Positions 17,791 through 26,829 of a stretch of 64,000 bases of DNA are shown here, one piece after another. Position numbers and translations under genes: made by a program. How positions within the stretch are numbered: position 1 is the stretch's first letter; each line of letters starts with the position of its first letter. The stretch is from Rhodospirillaceae bacterium (lineage in GTDB: Bacteria; Pseudomonadota; Alphaproteobacteria; Thalassobaculales; Thalassobaculaceae). The stretch is from assembly GCA_018401495.1 (NCBI GenBank), contig JAGYJX010000011.1, positions 186,001 through 250,000 on the forward strand, in the 5' to 3' direction. Under the pieces are notes generated by a model that worked only from the letters and a program-made list of their open reading frames with translations, made no database searches and was not told where the DNA came from.

Positions 17791-18641
17791 CCCGCCACTC
17801 GTTGACGAGGCTGGATGGGTGGGAGGCGCGATGGGGTTTGGTGAACGTCCACCCTTACTTACTCCTGCTGATTGACCGCGGTCACGCGCGTTCGAGACCC
17901 TTTGCAAGCAGCGCCCCGCCACCGAGCGGATGGCCGCATCCTCCCCGTCGCCGCGCGCCCGCTCGGGGTCGCGCCGGCGCCGATCCGCTCCCCTTCTGGC
18001 GATCGATTGTGGCCCACGGACGAGGAGACCCTGTAGCGGCGCAGCCCCGTCCTGGTCCCGGACCGGAGGATTTCGCAACCGGCTCGAACGGCAACACGCC
18101 CTCGCTGACGCCTCTCGCGCACTCCCGTGTATTTCTGCGGACGTCCTCGGGCGGCGTCCCGTCTGTCTTCGAGACCCTCGCGGCACGGCTCGGGAGAAGC
18201 GAGCGCCGGAGCCGGCGCGCCTTCATCCTCCGAGGCCTGGGAGCGCCTCAGGCAGGGCCGCGGACCACTTCGAGCGCGTCGCCGCCGCCCAGCTCGCCAG
18301 ACTGGCGAGCCGGAGCCTTATTCCGTCTCCGCGGTGGCGCGATGCATCAGGGCCAGCCCTGAAAACCCAAGCGCCGTCCCTGGACACCGGTTGCGGACCG
18401 ACCCGCGATCCGCCGGCAAGCAACGATGGATCACCGACCCGCGCGGTCTTGGACCTCAACGCGAACCAACCCGACACGGTGTCGGCCACCGGCGTTCGGC
18501 CGGCGACGCTTTTGCCCAACGGGTGACGACCGCCCTCACGAGCGTCAACGCCGGTTTGCGCGCGAGCCACCCAGCAGGTCACCGACCAGCAAGGGCGGCG
18601 GGTGCGAGAAGCGGCCCACACCTGCAAATGACATCACAATT
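17791..18641. other. Long interval without a recognisable gene
   Basis: About 850 bases in which several frames on both strands are open because of high GC, but none has a ribosome binding site plus protein-like sequence. It may be an old decayed gene. The right end holds the control region of the first Xre-RES module. Confidence 0.45.
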
Positions 18642-18663
18642 CGCATCTTTTGCGCTATATTGG
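18642..18663 (+). promoter_or_regulatory. Conserved control element upstream of Xre antitoxin, copy A
   Basis: A 22-bp block centred on TTTGCGCTATATTGG lies 22 bases before the antitoxin ATG. It is matched at 20 of 22 positions before the paralogous antitoxin at 37092. Conservation outside the coding region argues for a promoter -10 region or an antitoxin operator. Confidence 0.55.
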
Positions 18664-18684
18664 GCGGCTGAAGGGAATTGACCC

Positions 18685-19116
18685 ATGAGCAACGCCTTGG
18701 TTGCCGCACCGCGCCAGGCGATGCCTCGCCAGACCTTCGCGGGCGAGGCCGATCGTCGGCGCCTGACGCCGCCGGCGCTGAAGGCTTTGGTGCGGCTGAT
18801 GGCGGCTTGGCGCGTCACCAAGCCGCAGGCGGCCGCGTTGATCGGCGTCTCGCCGAGCACCTGGGACCGGATCCGCCAGGACCGCTGGCAGCAGACACTG
18901 ACCCAAGATCAGTTGATGCGGGCCTCGGCGCTGATCGGCATCTACAAGGCCCTGCATCTGCTGTTCGTCGACACTCTCGCCGATCAGTGGCCGACGCTGC
19001 GCAACACGGGCCCGCTGTTCGAGAACCTGACCCCGGTGGAGTCGATGATCGAGGGAGGCATCCCGCAGATGATCGAGGTGCGCGCCCATGTGGACGCGCT
19101 CCGCGGCGGTCTCTGA
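18685..19116 (+). CDS. Xre/MbcA/ParS-type antitoxin (copy A)
   Basis: 143 residues. Residues about 30-75 hold an Xre-like HTH (AWRVTKPQAAALIGVSPSTW, then DRIRQDRW). Residues about 85-143 are the MbcA/ParS/Xre toxin-binding (DUF2384) domain, ending PVESMIEGGIPQMIEVRAHV, then DALRGGL. In this family the antitoxin blocks the NAD-degrading RES toxin and represses the operon. The RES gene follows after 47 bases. The copy at 37092 is very similar through the whole protein. Confidence 0.9.
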   Translation: MSNALVAAPRQAMPRQTFAGEADRRRLTPPALKALVRLMAAWRVTKPQAAALIGVSPSTWDRIRQDRWQQTLTQDQLMRASALIGIYKALHLLFVDTLADQWPTLRNTGPLFENLTPVESMIEGGIPQMIEVRAHVDALRGGL

Positions 19117-19163
19117 CAATCGCCACCCCACAGTCTCCTGAGCCCTGACCAGGATCCGCCGGC

Positions 19164-19880
19164 ATGACGACCGTCCATGGGTTCCCCATCGTGTTGCTGC
19201 CGGGGCCACGGGGCGTTCGGCTGGTGTCAACGGCCCAACTGCGTGATCCCGTGCTGAACACCTTGGTCGACACCGACGAAGAGCGCCGGGCGATCGAAGA
19301 GATCGAGGCCTTCAGCAGCGCCCGCCTGACAGCCGAGCGCCGCGGCACGACGTCGATCGGCGCCGGCGAGTTCGTGCGCGGCGTCCCGCACGCCGCCTTC
19401 ATCAACGCCGCCTTTGCGTACTTCCGTCCACGCGAGCTGAATCGGTTCAACGGCCCCGAGCGCGGCGCCTGGTACGCGAGCCTTACCGGTACCGCAACCT
19501 GCCTCGCCGAGATCGTGTGGCACGTGGAGCGGGAACTTGCCCGGATCGACCGGTTCGAGACCCGCATCGAGTATGCCGAGCTGTTCGCGAGCTTCGCCGG
19601 CGAGTTCGTCGATCTGCGGGATCTGGACGAGCCGCCGTCCTGCCTGCACCCGGACCCAGCCCGCGGCTACCCGGCCGGCAGCGACCTGGCCGATGCCGTG
19701 CGCCGTCGGGGCATCAACGGCATCGTCTATCCCTCGGTGCGCGATCCCGCGGGCACCAGCCTGGTGGCGCTGTTCCCCCACGCCGTTCAGTCGGTCGCCC
19801 AGGGCGCCGTCCTGGAGCTGCGATGGGAGGGCAAGCCCGGGCCCATGGTGCGCCCCGTGGTGCGCCAGGGGAGCGAGTGA
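19164..19880 (+). CDS. RES-domain toxin (copy A)
   Basis: 238 residues. The RES fold is visible: a conserved Arg segment (FRPRELNRFNGPERGAWYAS), the Tyr in the same block, a conserved Glu (CLAEIVWHVERE), then NGIVYPSVRDPAG with the terminal Ser. RES toxins degrade NAD+ (established for MbcT-type proteins) and so arrest growth. Neutralised by the preceding antitoxin. The spacer before the ATG is conserved in copy C (CAGGATCCGCCGGC), suggesting duplication of the whole unit. An exonuclease gene follows 31 bases after the stop. Confidence 0.9.
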   Translation: MTTVHGFPIVLLPGPRGVRLVSTAQLRDPVLNTLVDTDEERRAIEEIEAFSSARLTAERRGTTSIGAGEFVRGVPHAAFINAAFAYFRPRELNRFNGPERGAWYASLTGTATCLAEIVWHVERELARIDRFETRIEYAELFASFAGEFVDLRDLDEPPSCLHPDPARGYPAGSDLADAVRRRGINGIVYPSVRDPAGTSLVALFPHAVQSVAQGAVLELRWEGKPGPMVRPVVRQGSE

Positions 19881-19911
19881 GAAGCATCATGCCGCTACCC
19901 GGGGGCTGGCG

Positions 19912-20537
19912 ATGACCGCACCGCAAGACGTCGGGGTCCTGGCCCGGCGCCTTGAGCGCAGCCCCGACCATGGGGTGTTGCGCCGGGTCAAGAGGCGCGA
20001 CGTCTTCGCCGACCCCATCGGCGATACCAGGATCGGCGTGCTGCTCGACACCGAGACGACCGGGCTCGACCGGCGCGAAGACCAGGTCATCGCGCTGGCG
20101 ATGATCGTCTTCGAGTTCGACGACCGCGCCCAGGTCTGTCGGATCCTCGAGCGCGCCCAGGCCTTCAACGACCCTGGTCGCGCGATCCCGGCCGAGGTGG
20201 TGGAGCTGACGGGCATCACCGACGCGATGGTCGCCGGCTGTGCCATCGATCCTGACGACATCGCGCGCCTCGTCGACCCCGGCGTTGTGGTGATCGCCCA
20301 CAACGCCGGCGTCGACCGCGTCTTCGCCGAGCGCCTGCATCCGGTGTTCGCAACCAAGGCCTGGGCCTGCTCGCTGTCCGAGGTTCCCTGGCGCGAAGCG
20401 GGGATCGGCAGCGCCAAGCGACAACCTGGCGATGCGCTACGGGCTGTTTCACGACGGGCACCGCGGCCTCGCCGACTGCGAGGTGCTGCTGGAGATCCTG
20501 GCGCGCGCCCTGCCCGGCTCGGCCGAGCCGACCCTCA
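19912..20537 (+). pseudogene. DnaQ-like 3'-5' exonuclease, frameshifted (copy A)
   Basis: Reads VLLDTETTGLDRREDQVIAL (Exo I), HNAGVDRVFAE (Exo II region), then shifts frame at about 20418, after which MRYGLFHDGHRGLADCEVLL (Exo III) follows in another frame. Against the intact copy at 23343 the sequence lacks two bases at AAGC(TC)GAC. After TLKR the match ends abruptly and unrelated sequence follows, so the C-terminal domain is gone. It sits directly after the RES toxin gene. The product would lack Exo III and be inactive. Confidence 0.8.
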
Positions 20538-20724
20538 AGCGGTGGAACGTCCCCAATCTGATCGTTGCGCTTGGCAGAGCGGAGCGGCCGTGCCAGACGA
20601 TCAATCGACCCGTCGGCATCGCCCGCGCGTTCATCCAGATGGGCTGGCCACCTGGCCTGCAACAGGCGCCGGCTGATCTGGGCGTTGCCAGCCAACCCGC
20701 CCGAAGAAGGTGGAGCGCGAACCG
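20538..20724. other. Junction sequence without a gene
   Basis: Sequence between the broken exonuclease and the methyltransferase end. It looks like a recombination breakpoint because homology to the other exonuclease copies stops sharply at its left side. Confidence 0.4.
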
Positions 20725-21909
20725 TTACGCAACCTGGTTGGCAGGATCCGGCAGAATCAAGGGTCTCGCTTCCTTGCGCAATCGCTCCGCAACCAAGGCG
20801 ACAATTTCAGCCTGAGACAGTATTTCTCCACGTGAACGGCCCAACCCAAACATCGATCGCGTCAGAGCCTCACTTGTGTCGAATAGCGGGCCGTTCTGCT
20901 GAGCAAACGAGAGTCGACTGATCGCCGGATGACCGCTCGGCAGCAGAACCAGATTCAGCGTGGCGAATGGCCGAGCGGACGAATTTGGGCCCGGCCCGTC
21001 ACGTTTTTCATCATAGCCGCTGGCCAGAACCAAAGGAACAAAGCCTGTTCGAATAAAAACCTTCATGGCAGCCCTCGGCTCTGTGGCGCCGCCGCCTAGG
21101 CATTGAGCGAGAAATATTCCTGCTGGCTTCAACACTGTACGCGCAAGAGCCGCATAGTACCGTAAAGCCGACTCGCTGAACTCAGTAATATTAGCGTTTT
21201 ATGTCACAATATCATATTTGCGGTCCAAAACATTTCCTACCTTCCACCACGGAAAGTGCTCTGTGAAGGGGTTTCTTTCAGTCGATATCGAGTAAGTCTT
21301 TTTGCTGTGTTCTAGGATTTTGCCATGGGTGGCTTGAACACGGTCCAACTTTAGGGTGCCATGCCCGGCTGCCGCCGCATCGATCTGGGCATGGTCGAGA
21401 AAGCGATGGCCATGCAGGTATCGTCCGATCAGACTCTGTAGAAGATAGAAGGCTTCCGAATTTTCGATCTGGTCATATCTCTGGATGCCCGAGTACATCG
21501 AAATGAAGAATGCCCCAAGTCCACTGCCCGGCCCGATCTCAAGGATTTCCGCGCGATCCGGAACGCCTCGAAGTTTACGGTACAAACAGTACTGAGCCAG
21601 CATCCCGGATAACGGAATGGGTGTCTTATCAGCCTTGAAATGAGCCATGAAGAACTGCGCATATCGCACGATGCCGTCGAGGAACTCGTCCAGTTCATGC
21701 GCCGCAAAGCCGCCAAGCTCGCGCATGAACGGCGCGAACCGACCCTCATGCATGACATCGATGTAGGAGGCGAGGTCGTCGTGGGATTTTATGCGGACGG
21801 TGAACCCAGCGCGCTCAAACGCCACCGGGTCATGCATCCCGGATTGTCTGATCGAGGAAATGGCTCGCCGCCCGAGGTCTTCTGCGGAACGGTACGATTC
21901 TACATCCAT
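20725..21909 (-). pseudogene. Putative sugar O-methyltransferase with an in-frame stop
   Basis: One frame of about 395 codons on the reverse strand, interrupted by a TAA at 21199-21201. The first part (236 codons) includes the SAM-binding EILEIGPGSGLGAFFISMYS and ENSEAFYLLQSLIGRYLHGH. After the stop the same frame continues NANITEFSESALRYYAALAR, then TVLKPAGIFLAQCLGG. This layout fits the putative sugar O-methyltransferase family of polysaccharide loci. GC content is visibly lower than the surroundings, a sign of transfer. Without the stop the gene would be full length, so it is either inactivated by one base change, a sequencing error, or read through. Confidence 0.7.
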
Positions 21910-22049
21910 GGATCATTTCACTCGACAGGGTGCAGCAGCTGGGGGTCGGCGCAGTCAAGTCGGCAGTCAACTCGGGTTGACAGAATGACGAGCACAGTTG
22001 CCCGAGGCATCCCCCATCCGGGGGATCCCGGAACTCGCCGAACCCCTCG

Positions 22050-22745
22050 CGTGGTTGGTCTTCGACGGCCAGCGCCCGCTGGGCCATCAGGACTACCCTC
22101 GTCGCGGGGTACAGCCGCCGCGACCGCGCCGGCACCGTCATCGTTCCGAGCGGCACAGCCCCCAGACGATCCGCTGGGTCAGCTGCAGCGACGACAACGC
22201 CATGGGTGGCGCCGGGACCAACAGGTTCAGTGCTGAGTCGCTGAGGGCGCGCGGACGATCCTTCCCACTCGACGACCGACGGGACGCCACGCCGGCCGGC
22301 CAGGATGACGCGGTCGAAGCGGCGGGCGACCGGCGGAGCCGGGATACCCTCCGGATCGCGCGTCCAGGTGATGCGCGTCAAACCGCCCCGACCCAGGGCC
22401 GATTTCGGCGCGGCCGTCACCCTCCTGTCGTGACCGACCAGCAGGACGCTCGCGGCCGACAGATCGTCCTGCGCCCGCACGACGGTGTGGTGGACCAGCT
22501 CGACCGGAAGCTCGAACCAGACCGTCGAGCCCTCGCCCGCGTTCGGCGTGACGCCGATCTCCTCCCATAATCTCGACCAGCCGCTTGGCGATCGACAGGC
22601 CGAGGCAGGCACCGCCGAACTTGCTGGCGCTCGAGGTCCGCCAGCCCGTCGCAAGCGTGCCGAGCGACCAACGCAACGAGGAGCGCAGCGCGAGCCACAG
22701 TTCGGACCGCCTGCGCACCCTCAGAGAGCTGATCATGCCACCCCA
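22050..22745 (-). pseudogene. Decayed hybrid histidine kinase, C-terminal part
   Basis: The reverse strand reads KFGGACLGLSIAKRLVEIMG, the G2 box of a hybrid kinase ATPase domain. After a shift near 22575 it continues EIGVTPNAGEGSTVWFELPV. A degenerate receiver-like stretch follows (ASVLLVGHDRRV ... FDRVILAGRRG). The dimerisation domain and upstream sensor are missing. Not expected to be functional. Confidence 0.65.
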
Positions 22746-22770
22746 GCCGCTCCGCATATTCCGTATCGTC

Positions 22771-23079
22771 AAGGATCTGATAAAGCTAAAATTGTGTTAC
22801 GTTGGATAGTTGCTCGTCGTGGAACTCTGGACATAAATCATGGTGCTGGAGTCGGAACGCCAACCGCATGACGACCTCGCGCACCGCCGTTGTTCGCGTG
22901 GACGGTAGCCGCCACCTGCCAAGCCGCGCGACCCGTCGCCGGGGTCTCGACCCCACCTGCGCGACCCTGGCCCTGTCCACGGCGGCGGCGGAAGTCGCCC
23001 CCCATCGTCCCCGCGAGACCGTCTTCGGGCGCCGACGCGGGATCCGGCGGACGTACCGCAGCCACGCAGCAACCCCTCA
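22771..23079. other. Stretch without a recognisable gene
   Basis: Open frames exist on both strands without ribosome binding sites or family resemblance. An AT-richer patch at about 22775-22850 may hold control sequence for the following exonuclease unit. Confidence 0.35.
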
Positions 23080-23126
23080 AAGCTCCTCCATCGACACCCG
23101 GGCCCCAAGGCTGGTTATCACAATGC

Positions 23127-23345
23127 CCTGAGCCCCGTTTCATGCGCCGCCCTGCAGGCGCTCGCGGAGACGATCCGGGCCAGCGAGCACGCCGGCATCT
23201 TTTATGTCAGCGCTCGCCCCGCTGGCGGTGCCCGCGCCGTCGCCTACCGGCCCCGCCAGGTTGGAGACGTGACGATCGGCGCCCACCACGAAATCACGGC
23301 ACCGGCCGCAGGCCGGATCGTCGTCAGGACCCTCCACCGGTCATG
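23127..23345 (+). CDS. Possible small protein coupled to exonuclease B
   Basis: About 72 codons read as coherent protein (LQALAETIRASEHAGIFYVS, VGDVTIGAHHEITAPAAG, RIVVRTLHRS), and the stop overlaps the exonuclease ATG (ATGA), a sign of coupling. No ATG, GTG or TTG is in frame at the likely beginning, so the gene is either truncated or starts at a rare codon. No family recognised. Confidence 0.4.
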
Positions 23346-24233
23346 ACCGACCCGGAGGACAGCGAAGCCCTGGCCAGGTGCCTGGAGCGCCACCTCGACT
23401 ACCGGGTGTTGCGCCGGGTCAAGAGGCGCGACGTCTTCGCCGACCCCATCGGCGATACCAGGATCGGCGTGCTGCTCGACACCGAGACGACCGGGCTCGA
23501 CCGGCGCGAGGACCAGATCATCGAGCTGGCGATGATCGTCTTCGAGTTCGATGACCGCGGCCAGGTCTGCGGGATCGTCGACCGCTTTCACGCCTTCAAC
23601 GATCCTGGTTGCCCGCTCCCGGCCGAGGTGGTGGAGCTGACGGGCATCACCGACGCGATGGTCGGCGGCCTTGCCATTGATCGCGACGAGGTCGCGCGGA
23701 TCGTCGGCCCCGCCGCCGTGGTGATCGCTCACAACGCCGGCTTCGACCGCGTCTTCGCCGAGCGCCTGCATCCGGTGTTCGCCACCAAGGCCTGGGCCTG
23801 CTCGCTGGCCCAGGTTCCCTGGCGCGGAGCGGGGATCGGCAGCGCCAAGCTCGACTACCTGGCTATGCGCTACGGGCTGTTCCACGACGGCCACCGCGGC
23901 CTCGCCGACTGTGAGCTGCTGCTCGAGATCCTGGCGCGCGCCCTGCCCGGCTCGGCCGAGCCGACCCTCAAGCGCCTGCTGGACACCGCCCGCCAACCGA
24001 CCTGGCGGGTGTGGGCGCTCGACAGCCCGTTCGACAGGAAGGACCGCCTGAAGGCCCGGGGCTACCGCTGGAACGACGGGTCGGACGGAAACCCGCGAGC
24101 CTGGTACCGGGATGTCCCGGACACCGGCCTCGAGGAAGAGCGGCGGTACCTGACGACGGAGATCCAACCGGGACCCTGCGTGCCGCAGTGTGTCCGCGTC
24201 ACCGCCTTCGATCGCTTCTCCGAGCGCGTGTAG
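23343..24233 (+). CDS. DnaQ-like 3'-5' exonuclease with extra C-terminal module (copy B, intact)
   Basis: 296 residues. DEDD exonuclease motifs are complete: Exo I LLDTETTGLD (residues about 45), Exo II HNAGFDRVFAERLH, Exo III HRGLADCELLLEILA. Residues about 215-275 form an additional small module (RVWALDSPFDRKDRLKARGY, RWNDGSDGNPRAWYRDV) found at the end of some phage/plasmid epsilon-like exonucleases. It would remove 3' nucleotides from DNA (or RNA). Unlike copies A and C it is not next to an Xre-RES pair here. Closely related in sequence to copy A. Confidence 0.88.
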   Translation: MTDPEDSEALARCLERHLDYRVLRRVKRRDVFADPIGDTRIGVLLDTETTGLDRREDQIIELAMIVFEFDDRGQVCGIVDRFHAFNDPGCPLPAEVVELTGITDAMVGGLAIDRDEVARIVGPAAVVIAHNAGFDRVFAERLHPVFATKAWACSLAQVPWRGAGIGSAKLDYLAMRYGLFHDGHRGLADCELLLEILARALPGSAEPTLKRLLDTARQPTWRVWALDSPFDRKDRLKARGYRWNDGSDGNPRAWYRDVPDTGLEEERRYLTTEIQPGPCVPQCVRVTAFDRFSERV

Positions 24234-24298
24234 CGCGCCGGCGCCGCGAAGCGCCCCCTCGACACCGTCAACCCACCCGCCCCCATGACCACCGCCGA

Positions 24299-25087
24299 CT
24301 ATCCCCCCGTGGACGTCCCGAGGTCGAGGATGCCGGCGCCGGTCGGCATGTAGAAGTCCTGGTAGTAGATCGGCCCGCCATCGGGCGCGTGGGCGACCAC
24401 GTTCAGCACGGCGCTGGTCGCGCCGGTCGACCAACCGCAGAACGTCGCCATCCAATCCGGGACGACCTCGAAGCGCATGACCTGCCGGACCTTGTGCACC
24501 GGCATGTGGTGCTGGCGAGCGATGACGATCTTGAGGTTCACGCCGTTCAGCGCCGCCATCGGCTGCTGCACCAGTTCCGGAAAGCGGTCGGCCAGGGCGT
24601 AGAACACGTTGTAGGCGTCGAACTCGTCGGCGATCGTGAAAACGCGGTCGATCCGCACGACCTGGTGGTCCGCCTGGCCGAGCGCGGGCGACCACGGCCC
24701 CTGCTCGTCCGTCAGCCGCCTCTCCAGGACGCGCGTGAAGACCGGCAGGTAGGAGCCGTCTTCCTTGCTGCGGTCGAGGAAGCGCATGTGCCAGGGCCTG
24801 TCGATCGGCCGCCGAAGGTCAGCGACCACGCTGCCGCTTCCCCGACGCCGCTCGATGATGCCGTCGGCCACCAGATCGCGCAGCGCCCGCTGGACGGTAC
24901 CGAGACTGCAGGGCGTGGTGGCCACCAACTCCGCCTCGGTCGGCAGGCGCGCCCCGGCCAGCCAGTAGCCGTCCATGATCGACCGGGTGAAGGCTTGGCG
25001 GAGTTTCTCGTGCTTCGGCTGCCCGGCCTCGGAGGGCCAGTAGCGCCGGACGAACTCGTCGGCTCGGGACGTCGGTTGCGTGGCCAT
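24299..25087 (-). CDS. GntR-family transcriptional regulator (UTRA-like effector domain)
   Basis: 262 residues. N-terminal winged helix (residues about 20-90, KHEKLRQAFTRSIMDGYWLA, GARLPTEAELVATTPCSLGT, VQRALRDLVADGIIERRRGS). The C-terminal half has the UTRA-type effector fold ending GPIYYQDFYMPTGAGI. Divergent from the TRAP/aconitase-X operon, whose promoter region lies between them, so it most likely controls that operon in response to the imported substrate or a breakdown product. The ATG at 25087 is chosen; a GTG at 25120 is possible. Confidence 0.85.
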   Translation of the reverse strand: MATQPTSRADEFVRRYWPSEAGQPKHEKLRQAFTRSIMDGYWLAGARLPTEAELVATTPCSLGTVQRALRDLVADGIIERRRGSGSVVADLRRPIDRPWHMRFLDRSKEDGSYLPVFTRVLERRLTDEQGPWSPALGQADHQVVRIDRVFTIADEFDAYNVFYALADRFPELVQQPMAALNGVNLKIVIARQHHMPVHKVRQVMRFEVVPDWMATFCGWSTGATSAVLNVVAHAPDGGPIYYQDFYMPTGAGILDLGTSTGG

Positions 25088-25163
25088 CCGTCGGTCTCTG
25101 CTGGCGGGTGCTGCTCCCACGAGGCGGCGCGTCCCATGGGCGGCGGATGATCGCCGCTTCCGG

Positions 25164-25192
25164 TTGACACCGCAATATTACTTCCTTTTAAT
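25164..25192 (+). promoter_or_regulatory. Sigma-70-type promoter of the TRAP operon
   Basis: TTGACA at 25164-25169 and TTTAAT at 25187-25192 are 17 bases apart, a near-consensus pair in a locally AT-rich patch between the divergent regulator and transporter. Confidence 0.65.
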
Positions 25193-25206
25193 TGCTATAT
25201 AGTAAT
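25177..25206. promoter_or_regulatory. Likely GntR operator overlapping the promoter
   Basis: ATTACT (from 25177) and AGTAAT (ending about 25206) form an inverted repeat over the -10 region. Its position suits repression by the divergent GntR protein. Inferred from symmetry and position. Confidence 0.45.
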
Positions 25207-25284
25207 TTTCCCGTCGGCACCGTTCGACCGACAGGGAGTTGACGCGGGCCAGCTCAAGGCCCGGCAACCATGGGAGGACGCGAC

Positions 25285-26283
25285 GTGAACAAGCAGGTGA
25301 TGGCTCTCGCCGCCGGCGTGCTTCTGACCGCATCGGCGGTTTCATCGGCGACGACGGCAGCGGAACGGCTGTCGATCTCGACCTGGGGTAGCCCCAAGCA
25401 CTATCAGGTGGCGGAATTTGTCCCGCTGTTCGAGCGGCTCCTCGAAGAGAAGAGCGGCGGCGAGATCCGCACCAGGGCGTTCGCCGGTGGCGAGATGGTC
25501 AAACAGCAGTTCGTCGCGACGGCCATCCCGCAAGGCACCGTCGACATCTCGCTGACCACCCTCGACAACTGGTCGGGCCGGGTGGCCGACGTCAGCATAC
25601 TGACGACGCCGCTCTGGACGAAGTCCATGGAGTGGACGCGCGACAACCTGAAGCCGGGCAACCCGATCTTCGACTACTTCGACGCCAGGCTGCGGGATCA
25701 GGGCGCCGTCATCATCGCCATGTTCGACATCGGCCCGCCGGTGGTCTCCACGAACTTCGACATCGCGGCGCCGGCGGACCTCAAGGGCAAGGCGATCCGG
25801 GTCTACTCCAAGGGATCCGGCCTGGTCATGCAGACGCTCGGCGCCTCGCCGACCACCATGGGTGTCGGCGACGTCTACTCCGGCCTGCAGCGCGGCACCG
25901 TCGACGGGGCGATGGGCGGTCTCGGCGGCGCCGTCGGCCTCAAGCACTACGAGGTCGCCAGCCACATGTTCGTCCCGAACGGCGTGCTCGGCACGCTCAT
26001 CCACGCCTATGTGATGAACAAGGCGACGTTCGATGGGCTGTCGCCCGAGCTGCAGGCGGTGGTTCTCGAATCCGCCCAGAACGCTCGCGACCACATGCAG
26101 CAGTACGCGATCGACAACCTGAGCAGCCTGCTCGACGAGGTGGCCCGGAACGGCAACACGATCCGCGTCGTCGAGCCCGGCAGCGACCAGTGGACGGCCT
26201 TTCGCTCGGCGCTGGAACCGCTGGCGGAGACGTCGCGATCGGGCTTCTCGCCGGAAATCGTGAAGCTGGTCACCGCCGACTGA
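25285..26283 (+). CDS. TRAP transporter substrate-binding protein (DctP family)
   Basis: 332 residues with a signal peptide (ending about residue 27, SSATTAAE). DctP features: EIRTRAFAGGEMVKQQFVAT, the organic-acid-clamping Arg region KGKAIRVYSKGSGLVMQTLG, and GLQRGTVDGAMGGLGGAVGL. It binds a carboxylate in the periplasm and hands it to the membrane subunits encoded next. The GTG at 25285 is preferred because GGGAGGA lies eight bases upstream. An in-frame ATG at 25270 is an alternative. Confidence 0.92.
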   Translation: MNKQVMALAAGVLLTASAVSSATTAAERLSISTWGSPKHYQVAEFVPLFERLLEEKSGGEIRTRAFAGGEMVKQQFVATAIPQGTVDISLTTLDNWSGRVADVSILTTPLWTKSMEWTRDNLKPGNPIFDYFDARLRDQGAVIIAMFDIGPPVVSTNFDIAAPADLKGKAIRVYSKGSGLVMQTLGASPTTMGVGDVYSGLQRGTVDGAMGGLGGAVGLKHYEVASHMFVPNGVLGTLIHAYVMNKATFDGLSPELQAVVLESAQNARDHMQQYAIDNLSSLLDEVARNGNTIRVVEPGSDQWTAFRSALEPLAETSRSGFSPEIVKLVTAD

Positions 26284-26337
26284 GACACGGCCGACTGGCA
26301 CCGGAACCGCCCGGCAACCGAGCAGCGAGGTGTTGTC

Positions 26338-26826
26338 GTGATCAGCGTCGCCAGGGCCGTCGGCCGGGGCATGACCGCCGTCTCGATCGTGTTGATGGCC
26401 CTGCTCTGCCTCCCCATCGCCTACGAAGCGGTGGCGCGCGCGTTCGGAGCGCCGACACTGTGGGTGTTCGAAACCACACTCTACGCGCTGATCTTCATCG
26501 GCTTCCTGGGCAACGCCCTGGCGGTCCAGTCGCGCGCGCACTTCCGTGTGACCCTCCTGATCACGCTGTTCCCCCGGTTCCGGCGCGGGCTCGACCTGAT
26601 CGCCCACCTCTCGACCATGGGATTCGCGTTGCTGCTGATCGGTACCGGCGCCTATTTCGCCTGGTACTCCTGGTCCAACGCCATCCTCTCCGCGACGCTG
26701 CTGGACGTTCCGCTGTGGATTCCGCAGCTGGCGATCCCGATCGGTGGCCTCGGCCTGTTCCTGCAGTCGCTCGTCGTGCTCGTCGCCGGCGACGACGGGC
26801 CGGTCGGGCACGTGATCGGCGACTGA
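26338..26826 (+). CDS. TRAP transporter small membrane subunit (DctQ family)
   Basis: 162 residues from a GTG with GCGAGG upstream. Four membrane helices in the DctQ layout (MTAVSIVLMALLCLPIAYEA, LYALIFIGFLGNALAVQSRA HFRV, LLLIGTGAYFAWYSWSNAI). The residues LGNALAVQSRAHFRV are the typical conserved core. Acts with DctM as the sodium-driven translocator. Three bases separate it from the next gene. Confidence 0.9.
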   Translation: MISVARAVGRGMTAVSIVLMALLCLPIAYEAVARAFGAPTLWVFETTLYALIFIGFLGNALAVQSRAHFRVTLLITLFPRFRRGLDLIAHLSTMGFALLLIGTGAYFAWYSWSNAILSATLLDVPLWIPQLAIPIGGLGLFLQSLVVLVAGDDGPVGHVIGD

Positions 26827-26829
26827 GCC

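Noticed and set aside
22775..22830. A third copy of the TTTGCGCTAYATTGG control element
   Set aside because: TGTGTTACGTTGGA is only loosely similar and no antitoxin gene follows.
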